DNA of 64,000 nucleotides. It comes from Kocuria turfanensis. Lineage in GTDB: Bacteria; Actinomycetota; Actinomycetes; Actinomycetales; Micrococcaceae. Under the pieces are notes generated by a model, which was not told where the DNA came from, made no database searches, and saw only the letters and a list, made by a program, of their open reading frames with translations. A program made the position numbers and the translations under genes. The stretch lies in contig NZ_CP014480.1 of assembly GCF_001580365.1 (NCBI RefSeq), positions 496,001 through 560,000 of the forward strand. The letters run 5' to 3'. This document shows positions 46,488-55,653 of this stretch, piece by piece. The number at the start of each line of letters is the position of its first letter. The first letter of the stretch is position 1.

Positions 46488-48086
46488 ATGAAGAAGTCTG
46501 ACAGGGAGATCATGGAAATTCTCGAAGCCTATGACGCCACCGGTTCCGCGCACTCGGCCGCGGCTCTGGCCGGGGTGGATCCGAAGACGGTGCGCCGTTA
46601 CGCCGCCGCCCGGGATGCGGGCCGGCCGGTGACCGGCCCGGGCCGCCGGCCCCGGATGATCGACGCTTACCTGCCGAAGATCGAGGAGTGGGTCGAGCGC
46701 AGCCAGGGCACGGTCCGCGCCGACGTCGTCCACGCCCGCCTGGTCGGTGTGGGGTTCCCGGGGACCGAGCGGACCACCCGCCGGGCGGTGGCGCAGGTGA
46801 AGGCTGCTTGGCGGGCCGGGCACCGGCGCACCTACCGGCCCTGGATCACCGAGCCGGGGCTGTGGTTGCAGTTCGACTGGGGCGAGGGCCCGAAGGTGCC
46901 CGGGGTGGACGGGACGCCGCGGCGCACCTGGTTGTTCTGCGCCTGGCTGGCGTGGTCGCGGTTCCGGGTGGTGATCCCGGTCTGGGACCAGACCCTCCCG
47001 ACGCTGATCGGGTGCCTGGATGCGACTCTGGCCCGGATCGGCGGGGTGCCCACCTACGTGCTCACCGACAACCCCAGGACCGTCACCGTCGATCACGTGG
47101 CCGGGGCGCCGGTGCGCCACCCGCAGATCGTTCAAGCCGGCCGGCACTACGGCACCCAGGTGCACACCTGCGTGCCGTATGACCCGGAGTCCAAGGGCGG
47201 GTCGGAGTCCACGGTGCGCATCGCCAAGGCCGATCTGGTGCCCACTGACGCCAACCTGCGTGAGCACTACGCCTCCTTCGCCGCACTCGAGGCCGCCTGC
47301 ACGGCGTTCTGCGCCAAGGTCAACGGGCGCACCCACCGGGAGACCGCCCGGGTTCCCGCCGAGGCGCTGGTCGAGGAGCAGCAACGCCTGCACGTGGCCC
47401 CGACCGCCCCGCACACCACCGCCCTGGGGGTGACCCGCACGGTGGGCACGGATCAGACCATCCGGTTCGGCTCGGTGCGCTACTCCACCCCGCCCGGGCT
47501 GGTCGGGGCCGAGGTGTGGGTGCGGGTCGCAGCCGAGGAGCTGGTGGTCGTCGCCGACCTCGACACCCTTCCGGTGGCCCCGGGGTGGGCGGCCGGGCGG
47601 GCTGGGCTCACCGAGGTCGCCCGCCACCGCCTCTCGACCCCGGGCAATCCACGGATCGACCTGGGCCACTACCCTGACCACCCGCAGGACCCCACCGGTG
47701 CGCCACGCCCGCCCCGGCCACGGCCCCGCAGCGCGGCGGAGAAGGACTTCCTGGCCCTGGGCGCCGGCGCGCAGGCCTGGCTGATCGAGGCCTCCGCCGC
47801 CGGAACGGTACGGATCCGGGCGAAGATGGCCGCCGCCGTTGAGCTCGCCGCCCTCATCGGGGACGGGCCCGTGGACGCAGCCCTCGGGGTAGCCGCGGCC
47901 GCCGGGCGCTTCGGCGAGGGTGATCTGACCGCGATCTGCGATCACCAGGCCACCGGGGCCACCGCCGCCGGACTCGTGGCCGCCGACGAGACCCACTCCG
48001 CCCAACCCGGCACCGCCTCCTGGGCCGACTTCGGCACCAGCACAACAACCAGCACAACCCCCACAACCAAGGAGACCGCTCAATGA
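46488..48086 (+). CDS. istA: IS21 family transposase IstA
   Basis: A 532-residue transposase. An N-terminal HTH (EAYDATGSAHSAAALAGVDPKTVRRYAA) is followed by the DDE integrase core: Asp130 in LQFDWGEGP, Asp194 in VLTDNPRT, Glu near 240 in PESKGGSESTV. A C-terminal beta-barrel-like region begins RFGSVRYSTPPGLVGAEVWVRV. The frame is open from 46386, but the ATG at 46488 has GGAGGG 6 bases upstream. It binds the multiple terminal repeats and works with IstB. It looks intact. Confidence 0.95.
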   Translation: MKKSDREIMEILEAYDATGSAHSAAALAGVDPKTVRRYAAARDAGRPVTGPGRRPRMIDAYLPKIEEWVERSQGTVRADVVHARLVGVGFPGTERTTRRAVAQVKAAWRAGHRRTYRPWITEPGLWLQFDWGEGPKVPGVDGTPRRTWLFCAWLAWSRFRVVIPVWDQTLPTLIGCLDATLARIGGVPTYVLTDNPRTVTVDHVAGAPVRHPQIVQAGRHYGTQVHTCVPYDPESKGGSESTVRIAKADLVPTDANLREHYASFAALEAACTAFCAKVNGRTHRETARVPAEALVEEQQRLHVAPTAPHTTALGVTRTVGTDQTIRFGSVRYSTPPGLVGAEVWVRVAAEELVVVADLDTLPVAPGWAAGRAGLTEVARHRLSTPGNPRIDLGHYPDHPQDPTGAPRPPRPRPRSAAEKDFLALGAGAQAWLIEASAAGTVRIRAKMAAAVELAALIGDGPVDAALGVAAAAGRFGEGDLTAICDHQATGATAAGLVAADETHSAQPGTASWADFGTSTTTSTTPTTKETAQ

Positions 48087-48865
48087 ACACGGCCACCGCC
48101 CCGGCAGCGCCGCCGTTGCCCGACGATCTCGCCGCAGTGCTCAAGCGGATGCGGATGCCCTACCTGCGCGCGGCCGCCCCCGAGGTGCTGGCCACCGCCC
48201 GCGCCCAGCGCTGGGACCCCACCGAGGTCCTCCGTGCGCTGCTGGCCGAAGAGGTGCGCGGGCGCGACGAGGCCACCCGCGCGGCCCGACGCAAGGCCGC
48301 GGGCCTGCCGGCCGGGAAGACCTTCGAGTCCTGGCGGTCAGGCGATTCTTCGATCCCGGCCCCGACACAGTCCGCCCTGGCCACCCTGGAATGGGTGGGC
48401 CGGGCGGAGAACCTCGCGATCTCGGGGCCTTCGGGCACGGGCAAGACCCACTTCCTCGAGGCCCTGGCCCATCAGGTCATCGACGCCGGGATGCGGGTCT
48501 CCTGGTTCACCCTCGAGTCGCTGACCGCCGCGATCGGCCGGGCCGGGGTGGACGGTTCGATCGGCAAGACCATCGCCCGGATCACCCGGGCCGAGCTCAT
48601 CGTCGTGGACGACATCGGGATGCTGCCCTCGGGCCAGGCCGCCGCCGAGGCCTTCTACCGTCTCGTCGATGCGACCTATGAACGCCGCAGCCTCGCGGTG
48701 ACCAGCAACATCCATCCGGCAGGGTTCGACACGATCATGCCCAAGACCCTGGCCACCGCAGCCGTGGACCGGCTTCTGCACCACGCCCACGTGATCATCA
48801 CCGAGGGCACCTCGCTGCGGCTCACCGAGGCCACCGCCGGACGCGGGGTGGTCCCCTTGACCTGA
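48083..48865 (+). CDS. istB: IS21 family helper ATPase IstB
   Basis: A 260-residue AAA+ ATPase related to DnaA and DnaC. Walker A is GPSGTGKTH (115-123) and Walker B is LIVVDDIGML. The N-terminal helical domain begins LAAVLKRMRMPYLRAAAPEV. The C-terminus includes LAVTSNIHPAGFDTIMPKTLA and VDRLLHHAHVI. It selects the target and activates IstA. It overlaps istA by 4 bases (ATGA), so it is translationally coupled. Confidence 0.96.
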   Translation: MNTATAPAAPPLPDDLAAVLKRMRMPYLRAAAPEVLATARAQRWDPTEVLRALLAEEVRGRDEATRAARRKAAGLPAGKTFESWRSGDSSIPAPTQSALATLEWVGRAENLAISGPSGTGKTHFLEALAHQVIDAGMRVSWFTLESLTAAIGRAGVDGSIGKTIARITRAELIVVDDIGMLPSGQAAAEAFYRLVDATYERRSLAVTSNIHPAGFDTIMPKTLATAAVDRLLHHAHVIITEGTSLRLTEATAGRGVVPLT

Positions 48866-48968
48866 TACCGCCGGAGGGAGATTAACTGACCGCGGACAGG
48901 GAGATCAGCTGTCCGCAGACGGGGAGATCACCTGACCGCCCACAGGGAAGTCCCGCTGACCGTTGACA

Positions 48969-49106
48969 GATGCCGCCGCCGAACACCCACACCCCGGCGT
49001 CCTTGGCCTCCTGAACCACAGCGTGGGCCGCCTCCGCCACCGCCTGCAGCTCGTCGTCGGGAACCACCATGGCACCGCTCGGGAACGAGATCAGATACTT
49101 CGTCAT
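48969..49106 (-). pseudogene. N-terminal fragment of the IS21-interrupted YciI-family gene
   Basis: Starting at the ATG 49106, behind an AAGGAG site, it encodes MTKYLISFPSGAMVVPDDEL, then QAVAEAAHAVVQEAKDAGVW and VFGGGI, a typical YciI N-terminus. At that point the IS21 end begins and the frame runs into foreign sequence (CQRS...). It continues at 46310 beyond the element. The intact gene would have encoded about 115 residues. Confidence 0.88.
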
Positions 49107-49625
49107 CGCGTCGGCTCCTTCTGCGCGCTGCCGGGCACACTGCCATCCTCGCCGATCCAGGAGCCCCGTGCACGGGTACGACCCGGTGTTGCGGACCCCC
49201 GGGGTACGACGAGACGCGTCGCTGCCCGGTCGACGCTGACTCCGGATCGGGACGTACGCCCCGGGCTTCCCGGGACACGGCCGGTCTCGGGAAGCCACCG
49301 CCGGCGCACGCGGAGGACGCGCTCGAGTGCTCTGGACGGCCTCGGCATGTCGGGGCCGCGCTCGTTCCCCATGTGCCGCCGCCCAGGCTCTGAGAACGGC
49401 ACTGGGGGCTGTGGGTGGGTTCTCGCGGACCCGGCGACCCCGTGCTCGTCGGCGACCGGGCGCACTCCGGTTGTGACCGGAACGGAGGAGCCGTCTAAGG
49501 GGGCGCCGGGACCGAGGACGGTCAGGGACGGGCACGGCAGGAACGGTCAGGGGCAGGAGCGGACAGGGCCAGGGCGGGCACCGCAGGACCGAGCAGCACG
49601 GGGAGCCGCAGGGCAGGACGTGAGG
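49107..49625. other. Intergenic region upstream of the yciI remnant
   Basis: About 520 bases without a supportable gene or clear hairpin until the terminator at 49626. Open frames here are low-complexity and unrecognised. Confidence 0.5.
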
Positions 49626-49670
49626 ACGGCGGAGGCCCCGGACACCACAGGTGTCCGGGGCCTCCGCCGT
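49626..49670 (-). terminator. Terminator of the ctaC-ctaD-ctaF operon
   Basis: A perfect 21-bp stem (49626-49646 with 49650-49670) with a 3-base ACA loop, 20 bases after the ctaF stop. It is the longest hairpin in the window. Confidence 0.78.
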
Positions 49671-49690
49671 ATCCGTCTCAGCGGACCCGA

Positions 49691-50095
49691 TCAGTGGGCG
49701 TGATCGCCGCGGGAGTACTCGAAGATCAGCCCGAGCAGGGCGACGACCACCACGGGCGCTGCCAGCATCAGCATCCACCAGTCGATGGCCAGGCTCAGGA
49801 ACGCCAGGGCGCTGCCGATGCCCAGCAGCAGGGGCCACCAGCTCCACGGGGAGAAGTGCCCGTACTCGCCGGCGGACTCGACGATCTCGCCGTCGAGCTT
49901 GTCCTCGGGCAGGACACCGCCGGTGTTGCGGTCCACGAGCCAGAGGTAGACGGCCAGCATGAAGGACATGACGCCGACGGCCAGCAGGCCCGGGAAGCCG
50001 ACGAGCTCGTCGAACTGGGTCAGGAAGCCGTACACGACCGCGGCCGCGAGGCTGAACACTCCGAGGAGGATGAACAGTTTGATGGAGAGTTTCAT
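49691..50095 (-). CDS. ctaF: Cytochrome c oxidase subunit IV CtaF
   Basis: A 134-residue membrane protein with four helices (LFILLGVFSLAAAVVYGFL, FPGLLAVGVMSFMLAVYLWLV, WWPLLLGIGSALAFLSLAID, MLAAPVVVVALLGLIFEY), and the DxNTGGVLPED loop. This is the actinobacteria-type subunit IV that stabilises the aa3 oxidase. It starts 2 bases after the ctaD stop. The ATG at 50095 agrees with the family start MKLSIKLF. Confidence 0.93.
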   Translation of the reverse strand: MKLSIKLFILLGVFSLAAAVVYGFLTQFDELVGFPGLLAVGVMSFMLAVYLWLVDRNTGGVLPEDKLDGEIVESAGEYGHFSPWSWWPLLLGIGSALAFLSLAIDWWMLMLAAPVVVVALLGLIFEYSRGDHAH

Positions 50096-50097
50096 GC

Positions 50098-51810
50098 TCA
50101 GCCCTTCCGCGTGGCCATGGCGGCGTCGTCGACCGGGGACTGCTGCGGGGACTCCGCGGCCAGCTCCGGGTGGTGCAGGTCCAGCGCCGGGCGCTCGGAG
50201 CGGATCCGCGGCAGCGAGGTGAAGTTGTGCCGCGGGGGCGGGCAGGACGTCGCCCACTCCAGCGAACCGCCGAAGCCCCACGGGTCGTCCACCTCGACCT
50301 TCTTGCCGTGGCGGTGGGTGGTGTACACGTTCCAGAAGAACGGGATCATCGACACGCCCAGCAGCATGGCACCGGCGGTGGAGATCTGGTTCATCCAGGT
50401 GAAGTTGTCCTCGGGCAGGTAGTCCGCGTAGCGGCGCGGCATGCCGTCCACACCCAGCCAGTGCTGGATCAGGAAGGTCATGTGGAAGCCCAGGAACAGG
50501 GTCCAGAAGTGGATCTTGCCGATCCGCTCGTTGAGCATGTACCCGGTGAACTTCGGCCACCAGAAGTAGAAGCCGGCGAACATGCCGAACACCACGGTCC
50601 CGAAGATCACGTAGTGGAAGTGCGCCACCACGAAGTAGGAGTCGGAGACGTGGAAGTCCAGCGGCGGGGTCGCCAGGATCACGCCGGTCAGGCCGCCGAA
50701 GAGGAAGGTGAACATAAAGCCCAGCACCCACAGCATCGGGGTCTCGAAGGTGATCGAGCCCTGCCACATGGTGCCGATCCAGTTGAAGAACTTCACGCCG
50801 GTGGGCACCGCGATCATCATCGTCATGAAGGCGAAGAAGGACAGCATGACCGCGCCGGTGACGTACATGTGGTGGGCCCACACCGTCACGGACAGGGACG
50901 CGATGGCGATGGTCGCGAAGACCAGGCCCTTGTAGCCGAAGAGCGGCTTGCGGGAGAACACGGGGATGATCTCGGAGATGATGCCGAAGAACGGCAGCGC
51001 CAGCACGTAGACCTCGGGGTGGCCGAAGAACCAGAACAGGTGCTGCCACAGCACCGCTCCCCCGTTGGCCGGGTCGAAGATGTGCCCGCCCAGGGTGCGG
51101 TCCATGCCCAGGGCGAAGAGGGCGGCCGCCAGCGGCGGGAAGACCATGATGATCAGCAGCGACGTGATCAGCGCGTTCCAGGTGAACAGGCCCATCCGCC
51201 ACACGGTCATGCCGGGGGCGCGCATCGCGATGATCGTGGTGATGAAGTTGACCGCGCCCATGATGGTGCCGAAGCCTGACAGCGCCAGGCCGAAGACCCA
51301 CAGGTCACCGCCCAGGCCGGGCGAGAACGAGGAGTTGGACAGCGGGGTGTAGGCGAACCAGCCGAAGGAGGCCGCGCCCTGCGGGGTGATGAACCCGGCG
51401 GTGGCGATCAGCGAGCCGAACAGGAAGAACCAGAACGCGATCGCATTCAGCCGCGGGAAGGCCACGTCCGGGGCGCCGATCTGCAGCGGCACGATGACGT
51501 TGGCGAAGCCGGCGAACAGCGGCGTGCCGAACATCAGCAGCATGAGCGTGCCGTGCATGGTGAACAGCTGGTTGTACTGCTCCTTGGTCTCCAGGATCTG
51601 CATGCCCGGCTGGAACAGCTCGGCGCGGATCAGGAGCGCCATCACGCCGGCGATGCAGAAGAAGGCGAAGGAGGAGATCAGGTACATGTACCCGATCGTC
51701 TTGTGGTCGGTGGACGTGATCCAGTTGACGACCATCCGGCCCTTGGACCGGGGCACCACGCGCGGAGCGACTGTGGCTGCCTCGTCCCGTGAATACTCGA
51801 GAGTGGACAC
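50098..51810 (-). CDS. ctaD: Cytochrome c oxidase subunit I CtaD
   Basis: A 570-residue, 12-helix catalytic subunit that reduces oxygen to water and pumps protons. Motifs: [33 protein letters not shown], with a heme-a His; [19 protein letters not shown], with the His-Tyr pair of the CuB site; VWAHHMYV; and [20 protein letters not shown], with the heme a/a3 His ligands. The C-terminus has an extra charged tail of about 40 residues. Start ATG 51810, 9 bases after the ctaC stop. Operon order ctaC-ctaD-ctaF. Confidence 0.97.
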   Translation of the reverse strand: MSTLEYSRDEAATVAPRVVPRSKGRMVVNWITSTDHKTIGYMYLISSFAFFCIAGVMALLIRAELFQPGMQILETKEQYNQLFTMHGTLMLLMFGTPLFAGFANVIVPLQIGAPDVAFPRLNAIAFWFFLFGSLIATAGFITPQGAASFGWFAYTPLSNSSFSPGLGGDLWVFGLALSGFGTIMGAVNFITTIIAMRAPGMTVWRMGLFTWNALITSLLIIMVFPPLAAALFALGMDRTLGGHIFDPANGGAVLWQHLFWFFGHPEVYVLALPFFGIISEIIPVFSRKPLFGYKGLVFATIAIASLSVTVWAHHMYVTGAVMLSFFAFMTMMIAVPTGVKFFNWIGTMWQGSITFETPMLWVLGFMFTFLFGGLTGVILATPPLDFHVSDSYFVVAHFHYVIFGTVVFGMFAGFYFWWPKFTGYMLNERIGKIHFWTLFLGFHMTFLIQHWLGVDGMPRRYADYLPEDNFTWMNQISTAGAMLLGVSMIPFFWNVYTTHRHGKKVEVDDPWGFGGSLEWATSCPPPRHNFTSLPRIRSERPALDLHHPELAAESPQQSPVDDAAMATRKG

Positions 51811-51819
51811 CGGTACTCC

Positions 51820-52755
51820 TTAGTTGTTCGTAGACAGGTCGGCGGCGGGCTGGTCGACGTCCGGGAACTCACCGGCGGAGCCGGGCTCGTTCACGAACTC
51901 CTCACCCGGGTCCGGGTAGGAGTCACGGTTGTACTCCTCGCCCAGCGCACCGGTCTGTCCCTTCTCGCGCAGGGACTGGATGTGTGCGTCGTACTCGGCC
52001 TGGCTGACCACGTTGACGTTGAACAGCATCTCGGAGTGGTACTCCCCGCAGAACTCGGCGCACTTGCCGTAGTAGGAGCCCTCCTGGCCCGTGGTGATGC
52101 TGATGGTGTTGGTGCGACCGGGGAACATGTCCGCCTTCTCGAGGAACGCGGGGACCCAGAAGGAGTGGATGACGTCGCGGGAGGTGACCTGCAGCTCGAT
52201 GTCGCTGTCCACGGGCAGGTAGAGGGTGGGCACCCGCTCGGGCACGCCCTCCTCGCCGTCCAGGTGACCCTGGATGCCGGTGTCCCAGACGTCGTCGGTG
52301 AGGTAGTTGAAGTCCCAGGCCCACTGCTTGCCGTACACCTGGACGGTGACGTCCGGGTTGTCGTGCGGGGTGGTGATCGCGGACTGCGTGCGCACCGTGA
52401 AGAAGAAGAGGGACATGATCAGCGCGATCGGCACGATCGTGTAGAAGACCTCGAGCGGCGCGTGGTAGGCCACCTGCCGCGGGTAGCCGGTCTCGTTCTT
52501 GCGGCGGCGGTAGGCGATCATGCACCAGAGCATGAGGCCCCAGGTCACCAGGCCCACGGCCAGGGCCGCGATCCACGACCCGATCCACAGGTCCAGGATC
52601 ATGTCGGCGTTGTCGGTGACGCCCCGCTCGGTGGGCATCCAGCCGAGCTTCGCCTCCTCGGAGCAACCGGTCAGCGCGGTTGCTGCCAGGACGGCGACCG
52701 CGGACGTCCTTGCCGCGCGGCGCCGGCGGCTGCCGGTTCGTGTGTGCGAACTCAC
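51820..52755 (-). CDS. ctaC: Cytochrome c oxidase subunit II CtaC
   Basis: A 311-residue lipoprotein. The signal ends in ATALTGCSEE (lipobox Cys), followed by two helices (IAALAVGLVTWGLMLWCMIAYRR and LEVFYTIVPIALIMSLFFF). The CuA site is in GKCAEFCGEYHSEMLF, with an upstream His in SRDVIHSFWVP. It accepts electrons from QcrC. The GTG at 52755 is preferred over 52833 because GAAGAGGAAGGG precedes it and the signal peptide is then of normal length. A TAAGCT -10-like box lies at 52852-52857. Confidence 0.95.
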   Translation of the reverse strand: MSSHTRTGSRRRRAARTSAVAVLAATALTGCSEEAKLGWMPTERGVTDNADMILDLWIGSWIAALAVGLVTWGLMLWCMIAYRRRKNETGYPRQVAYHAPLEVFYTIVPIALIMSLFFFTVRTQSAITTPHDNPDVTVQVYGKQWAWDFNYLTDDVWDTGIQGHLDGEEGVPERVPTLYLPVDSDIELQVTSRDVIHSFWVPAFLEKADMFPGRTNTISITTGQEGSYYGKCAEFCGEYHSEMLFNVNVVSQAEYDAHIQSLREKGQTGALGEEYNRDSYPDPGEEFVNEPGSAGEFPDVDQPAADLSTNN

Positions 52756-52955
52756 AGACGGCCCTTCCTCTTCTTCTCGTGCTCGTCGTCTGCGCGCCGA
52801 AGGCCCCGGTTCCCAGAGCCTGGACACAGTCATGTGGAATGTTTCCCTCCGAGCTTACCCCTAGTCGCTGACATCTGGTGACACAGTGTCAGCGTCCGCG
52901 CGGCGCTCCGGGGCGCGGCGCGGACCCGTTTCCGGGGGCGGTCCCGCAACGCACG

Positions 52956-52987
52956 GAGGCCCGCCGTCCGGGCGGACGGCGGGCCTC
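52956..52987 (-). terminator. Terminator of erpA
   Basis: A perfect 14-bp stem (52956-52969 with 52974-52987), GGGC loop, 20 bases after the erpA stop. Confidence 0.7.
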
Positions 52988-53007
52988 ACGAGAGGGTGCG
53001 GGGCGGC

Positions 53008-53379
53008 TCAGTGGAAGGAGTCGCCGCAGGCGCAGGAACCCCCCGCGTTCGGGTTGTCGATCGAGAACCCCTGCTTGGAGATCGTGTCCTCGAAGTCGAC
53101 GGTCGAGCCCTCGAGGTAGGGCACGCTCATCTTGTCCACGACGACCTCGACGCCGCCGAAGTCCCGCACGGAGTCCCCGTCCAGGATGCGCTCGTCGAAG
53201 TACAGCTGGTAGATGAGGCCCGAGCAGCCGCCGGGCTGCACCGCCACGCGCAGCCGCAGGTCCGTGCGGCCCTCCTGCTCGAGCAGGGCGCGGACCTTCT
53301 GGGACGCGACCTCGGTCAGCACGACGCCGTGGGTGGGCAGGCCGTCCACTGCGGCGCCGTTCTCGGTCGTGACGCTCAT
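53008..53379 (-). CDS. erpA: Iron-sulfur cluster insertion protein ErpA (HesB/IscA family)
   Basis: A 123-residue A-type iron-sulfur carrier. The three conserved Cys are in AVQPGGCSGLIY and in the C-terminal GGSCACGDSFH. Other motifs are LTEVASQKVRALLEQEGR and DFEDTISKQGFSIDNPNA. It delivers clusters to target proteins. Start choice is uncertain: an ATG at 53379 (MSVTTENG) or a GTG at 53388; the ATG is taken. In actinobacteria this gene often lies near the cytochrome oxidase operon, as here. Confidence 0.94.
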   Translation of the reverse strand: MSVTTENGAAVDGLPTHGVVLTEVASQKVRALLEQEGRTDLRLRVAVQPGGCSGLIYQLYFDERILDGDSVRDFGGVEVVVDKMSVPYLEGSTVDFEDTISKQGFSIDNPNAGGSCACGDSFH

Positions 53380-53463
53380 GATGCTCACTTTCTGTGGAGG
53401 ATCGCCGCACGGGTTCGGGCCGGCGGCGGGTCTGTCACGGGCACAACGGACGGGCGCCCGGGT

Positions 53464-54885
53464 TCATTCCCGGGACTGCTGCCCGGAACGGGCGGCGTCG
53501 TCGAGGCCCAGCAGCATGAGGGTCTCCGCGACCACCGCGCGCTCGAAGTCCGCCAGGTGCAGGGACTCGTTGGCGCTGTGCGCCCGCGAGTCCGGGTCCT
53601 CGACGCCCGTGATGAGGATGTCCGCCCCAGGATAGACCTCCAGCAGGTCCGCGGTGAAGGGGATGGACCCGCCGATCCCCGTCTCCACGGCGGGACGGCC
53701 CCACGCCTCCCCCAGCGCCCACTGCGCGACCCGGGCCGCCTCGGAGCCCATGTCGGTCCGGAAGGACTGCCCCGTCTCCTCCAGCTCGAAGCGCACGTGC
53801 GCGCCGAAGGGCGCGTGGGACTCGACGTGCCGCCGCAGCGCCTCGGCCGCCTCGACGGGGTCCTGCCCGGGCGCGGTCCGGAGGCTGATCTTGGCGCGGG
53901 CGGAGGGCGCGATCGTGTTGGAGGCGACGTCGACGGGCGTCACGTCCATCCCCGTGACCGACAGCGCGGGCTGCGTCCACAGCCGCGAGGCGATGGAGCC
54001 GCGCCCGGCGAGCCGGACGCCGTCGCGGACCGCGGCGTCGGCGCGGAAGCGCTGCTCGTCGTAGACGAGGTCGGTGCTGTCCTCCGCGTGCAGTCCGGCC
54101 ACGGCCACGGCGCCGTCGTCGTCGTGGAAGGTGGCGATCAGCCGGGACAGCAGCGTGGGGGCGTCCAGGACCGGCCCGCCGTACATCCCGGAGTGCACGG
54201 CGTGCTCCAGCACGGAGACCTCCACGATCGCCCCGACCATGCCGCGCAGGCTCGTGGTCAGCGCCGGCACGCCGACCTCCCAGTTGGCGGAGTCGGCGAT
54301 CACGATGACGTCGGCGGCCAGCCGGTCCCGGTAGGCCTCCAGGAAGTCCCGGAAGGACGGGGACCCCGCCTCCTCCTCGCCCTCCACGAAGACCGTCACC
54401 CCGAGCCCGAGGTCCTCGCCGCGCTGGTCCGTCGCGGCGCGCAGAGCCGCCACGTGGGCCATGATCCCGGCCTTGTCGTCGGCGGCGCCCCGGCCGTACA
54501 GCCGGCCGTCGCGCTCCTCGGCGACGAAGGGCTCGGACTCCCACAGCTCCCGCCGGCCCGGCGGCTGCACGTCGTGGTGGGCGTAGAGCAGCACCGTCGG
54601 GTATCCGGGGGCGGGCCGGCGGCGGGCCATGACGGCCGGGTGGCCCGGACCGTCCCCGAGGGGCACGCGGAGGATCTCCACCTCGTCGAGCCCGGTGCCG
54701 GCCAGCACGGCGGCGACGGCCTCGGCGCTGCGCTCGAGCTGGGTGGCGTCGAAGGACTCCCAGGCGATGCCGGGAACCGCCACCAGCTCGGTCAGCTGGG
54801 CCACGGTTCTCGGCATGTCCGCGTGCACGGCCGCGCGCACGGCGTCGAGGGGAACGGGGACGGTGGGCGTGTACGGCGCGTTCAT
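53464..54885 (-). CDS. M20 family dipeptidase
   Basis: A 473-residue zinc peptidase (M20A/F type). Metal ligands and catalytic residues: His in LLYAHHDVQPPG, Asp in YGRGAADDKAGIMAHV, Glu pair in VFVEGEEEAGSPSF. A lid domain (about 200-380) contains SVLEHAVHSGMYGGPVLD. The C-terminal part has ADILITGVEDPDSRAHSANE with a metal His. It probably cleaves dipeptides in the cytosol; no signal peptide. A TAGGCT box lies 7 bases before the ATG, the leaderless spacing. Divergent from the DUF3043 gene. Confidence 0.92.
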   Translation of the reverse strand: MNAPYTPTVPVPLDAVRAAVHADMPRTVAQLTELVAVPGIAWESFDATQLERSAEAVAAVLAGTGLDEVEILRVPLGDGPGHPAVMARRRPAPGYPTVLLYAHHDVQPPGRRELWESEPFVAEERDGRLYGRGAADDKAGIMAHVAALRAATDQRGEDLGLGVTVFVEGEEEAGSPSFRDFLEAYRDRLAADVIVIADSANWEVGVPALTTSLRGMVGAIVEVSVLEHAVHSGMYGGPVLDAPTLLSRLIATFHDDDGAVAVAGLHAEDSTDLVYDEQRFRADAAVRDGVRLAGRGSIASRLWTQPALSVTGMDVTPVDVASNTIAPSARAKISLRTAPGQDPVEAAEALRRHVESHAPFGAHVRFELEETGQSFRTDMGSEAARVAQWALGEAWGRPAVETGIGGSIPFTADLLEVYPGADILITGVEDPDSRAHSANESLHLADFERAVVAETLMLLGLDDAARSGQQSRE

Positions 54886-54892
54886 GGTGGCC

Positions 54893-54898
54893 AGCCTA
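54893..54898 (-). promoter_or_regulatory. -10 box (TAGGCT) of the dipeptidase gene
   Basis: On the minus strand TAGGCT ends 7 bases before the ATG at 54885. Confidence 0.5.
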
Positions 54899-54935
54899 CG
54901 TGCGGGTCCCGGCGGTCGGACGCAGGTGCGTCGGC

Positions 54936-54941
54936 TATCCT
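54936..54941 (+). promoter_or_regulatory. -10 box (TATCCT) of the DUF3043 gene
   Basis: TATCCT ends 6 bases before the GTG at 54948. With the box at 54893 it makes a compact divergent leaderless promoter pair. Confidence 0.5.
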
Positions 54942-54947
54942 TGACGG

Positions 54948-55550
54948 GTGTTTGGACGCAAGAAGGACGCAGACCGTGCGGGTTCCACCTCGGTGACCGC
55001 TGAACCGCCCCGGGCCCAGCCGGCCGCCCCGCGGCAGACCCCGGGCAAGGGCCGGCCGACGCCGAGCCGGCGGGAGCAGGAGGCCGCCCGCCGCCGCCCC
55101 CTGGTGCCCGAGGACCGCAAGGCCGCCAAGGCCCAGTCCCGGGAGAGCGCCCGCGAGCAGCGGATGCGGGCCCAGGCGGGGATGGCGGCCGGGGACGAGC
55201 GCTACCTCGGCCCGCGGGACAAGGGCCCGCAGCGGCGCTTCGCCCGGGACTGGGTGGACTCCCGGATCAACGTGGGCGAGTACCTGATGGTCGTCGCCCT
55301 GGTGGCCCTGGTCGTGCTGTTCTTCCCGATCCAGGACGTGGCGACCTACGGGGTCTACGTCATCTGGGCGCTCATGATCTTCGGCATCGCCGACGCCGTC
55401 CTGTCCACGGGCCGGATGAAGAAGGCCATGCAGGCCAAGTTCGGGACCGTGGAGCCGGGCGTGCGCTGGTACGCCGCGATGCGCGGGTTCACCATGCGCC
55501 GGCTGCGCCTGCCCAAGCCGCAGGTCGCCCGCGGCCAGCGTCCTTCCTGA
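54948..55550 (+). CDS. DUF3043 family membrane protein
   Basis: A 200-residue protein. The first 100 residues are basic and disordered (MFGRKKDADRAGS; GKGRPTPSRREQEAARRRPL; a KAAKAQSRESAREQRMRAQAG stretch). Then come GPQRRFARDWVDSRINVGEY and two membrane helices (LMVVALVALVVLFFPI and YGVYVIWALMIFGIADAVL). The pattern matches DUF3043, an actinobacterial family of unknown function. GTG start. It converges with pyrD across a terminator. Confidence 0.88.
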   Translation: MFGRKKDADRAGSTSVTAEPPRAQPAAPRQTPGKGRPTPSRREQEAARRRPLVPEDRKAAKAQSRESAREQRMRAQAGMAAGDERYLGPRDKGPQRRFARDWVDSRINVGEYLMVVALVALVVLFFPIQDVATYGVYVIWALMIFGIADAVLSTGRMKKAMQAKFGTVEPGVRWYAAMRGFTMRRLRLPKPQVARGQRPS

Positions 55551-55576
55551 CCCGGCCGCCGGGCCGCACGCCTTCC

Positions 55577-55611
55577 GCTCCGCCCCCGGGCCCACGGCCC
55601 GGGGGCGGAGC
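55577..55611. terminator. Bidirectional terminator between DUF3043 and pyrD
   Basis: A perfect 16-bp stem (55577-55592 with 55596-55611), CAC loop, between convergent genes. Part of it is duplicated by the 31-bp repeat. Confidence 0.7.
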
Positions 55612-55652
55612 CGTTCCCGGGCCCACGGCCCGGGGGCGGAGCCGTTCCCGGG
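55585..55652. repeat. 31-bp tandem repeat (2.2 copies) within the terminator region
   Basis: Two identical 31-base units (55585-55615 and 55616-55646) plus six bases of a third. Each includes GGGCCCACGGCCCGGG, so a second, smaller hairpin is possible beside the main terminator. Confidence 0.93.
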
Positions 55653-55653
55653 C

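Larger units (their letters stand above)
46311..48968 (+). mobile_element. Complete IS21-family insertion sequence, 2658 bp
   Basis: It carries istA and istB overlapping by 4 bases. The ends start TG on both sides and are imperfect inverted repeats, with multiple internal copies of ATCTCCCTG: left at 46328-46336, 46350-46358 and 46373-46381, right at 48897-48905 and two variants. Repeated terminal sites for IstA are typical of the family. A 6-base target duplication GATGCC flanks it (46305-46310 and 48969-48974). Removing one copy and the element rejoins the yciI frame exactly, which confirms both ends. Confidence 0.96.

Noticed and set aside
52611..52619. TTGTCGGTG, resembling a PafBC-dependent promoter element
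   Set aside because: It lies inside ctaC, with no TAnnnT box at the right distance and no start codon downstream.
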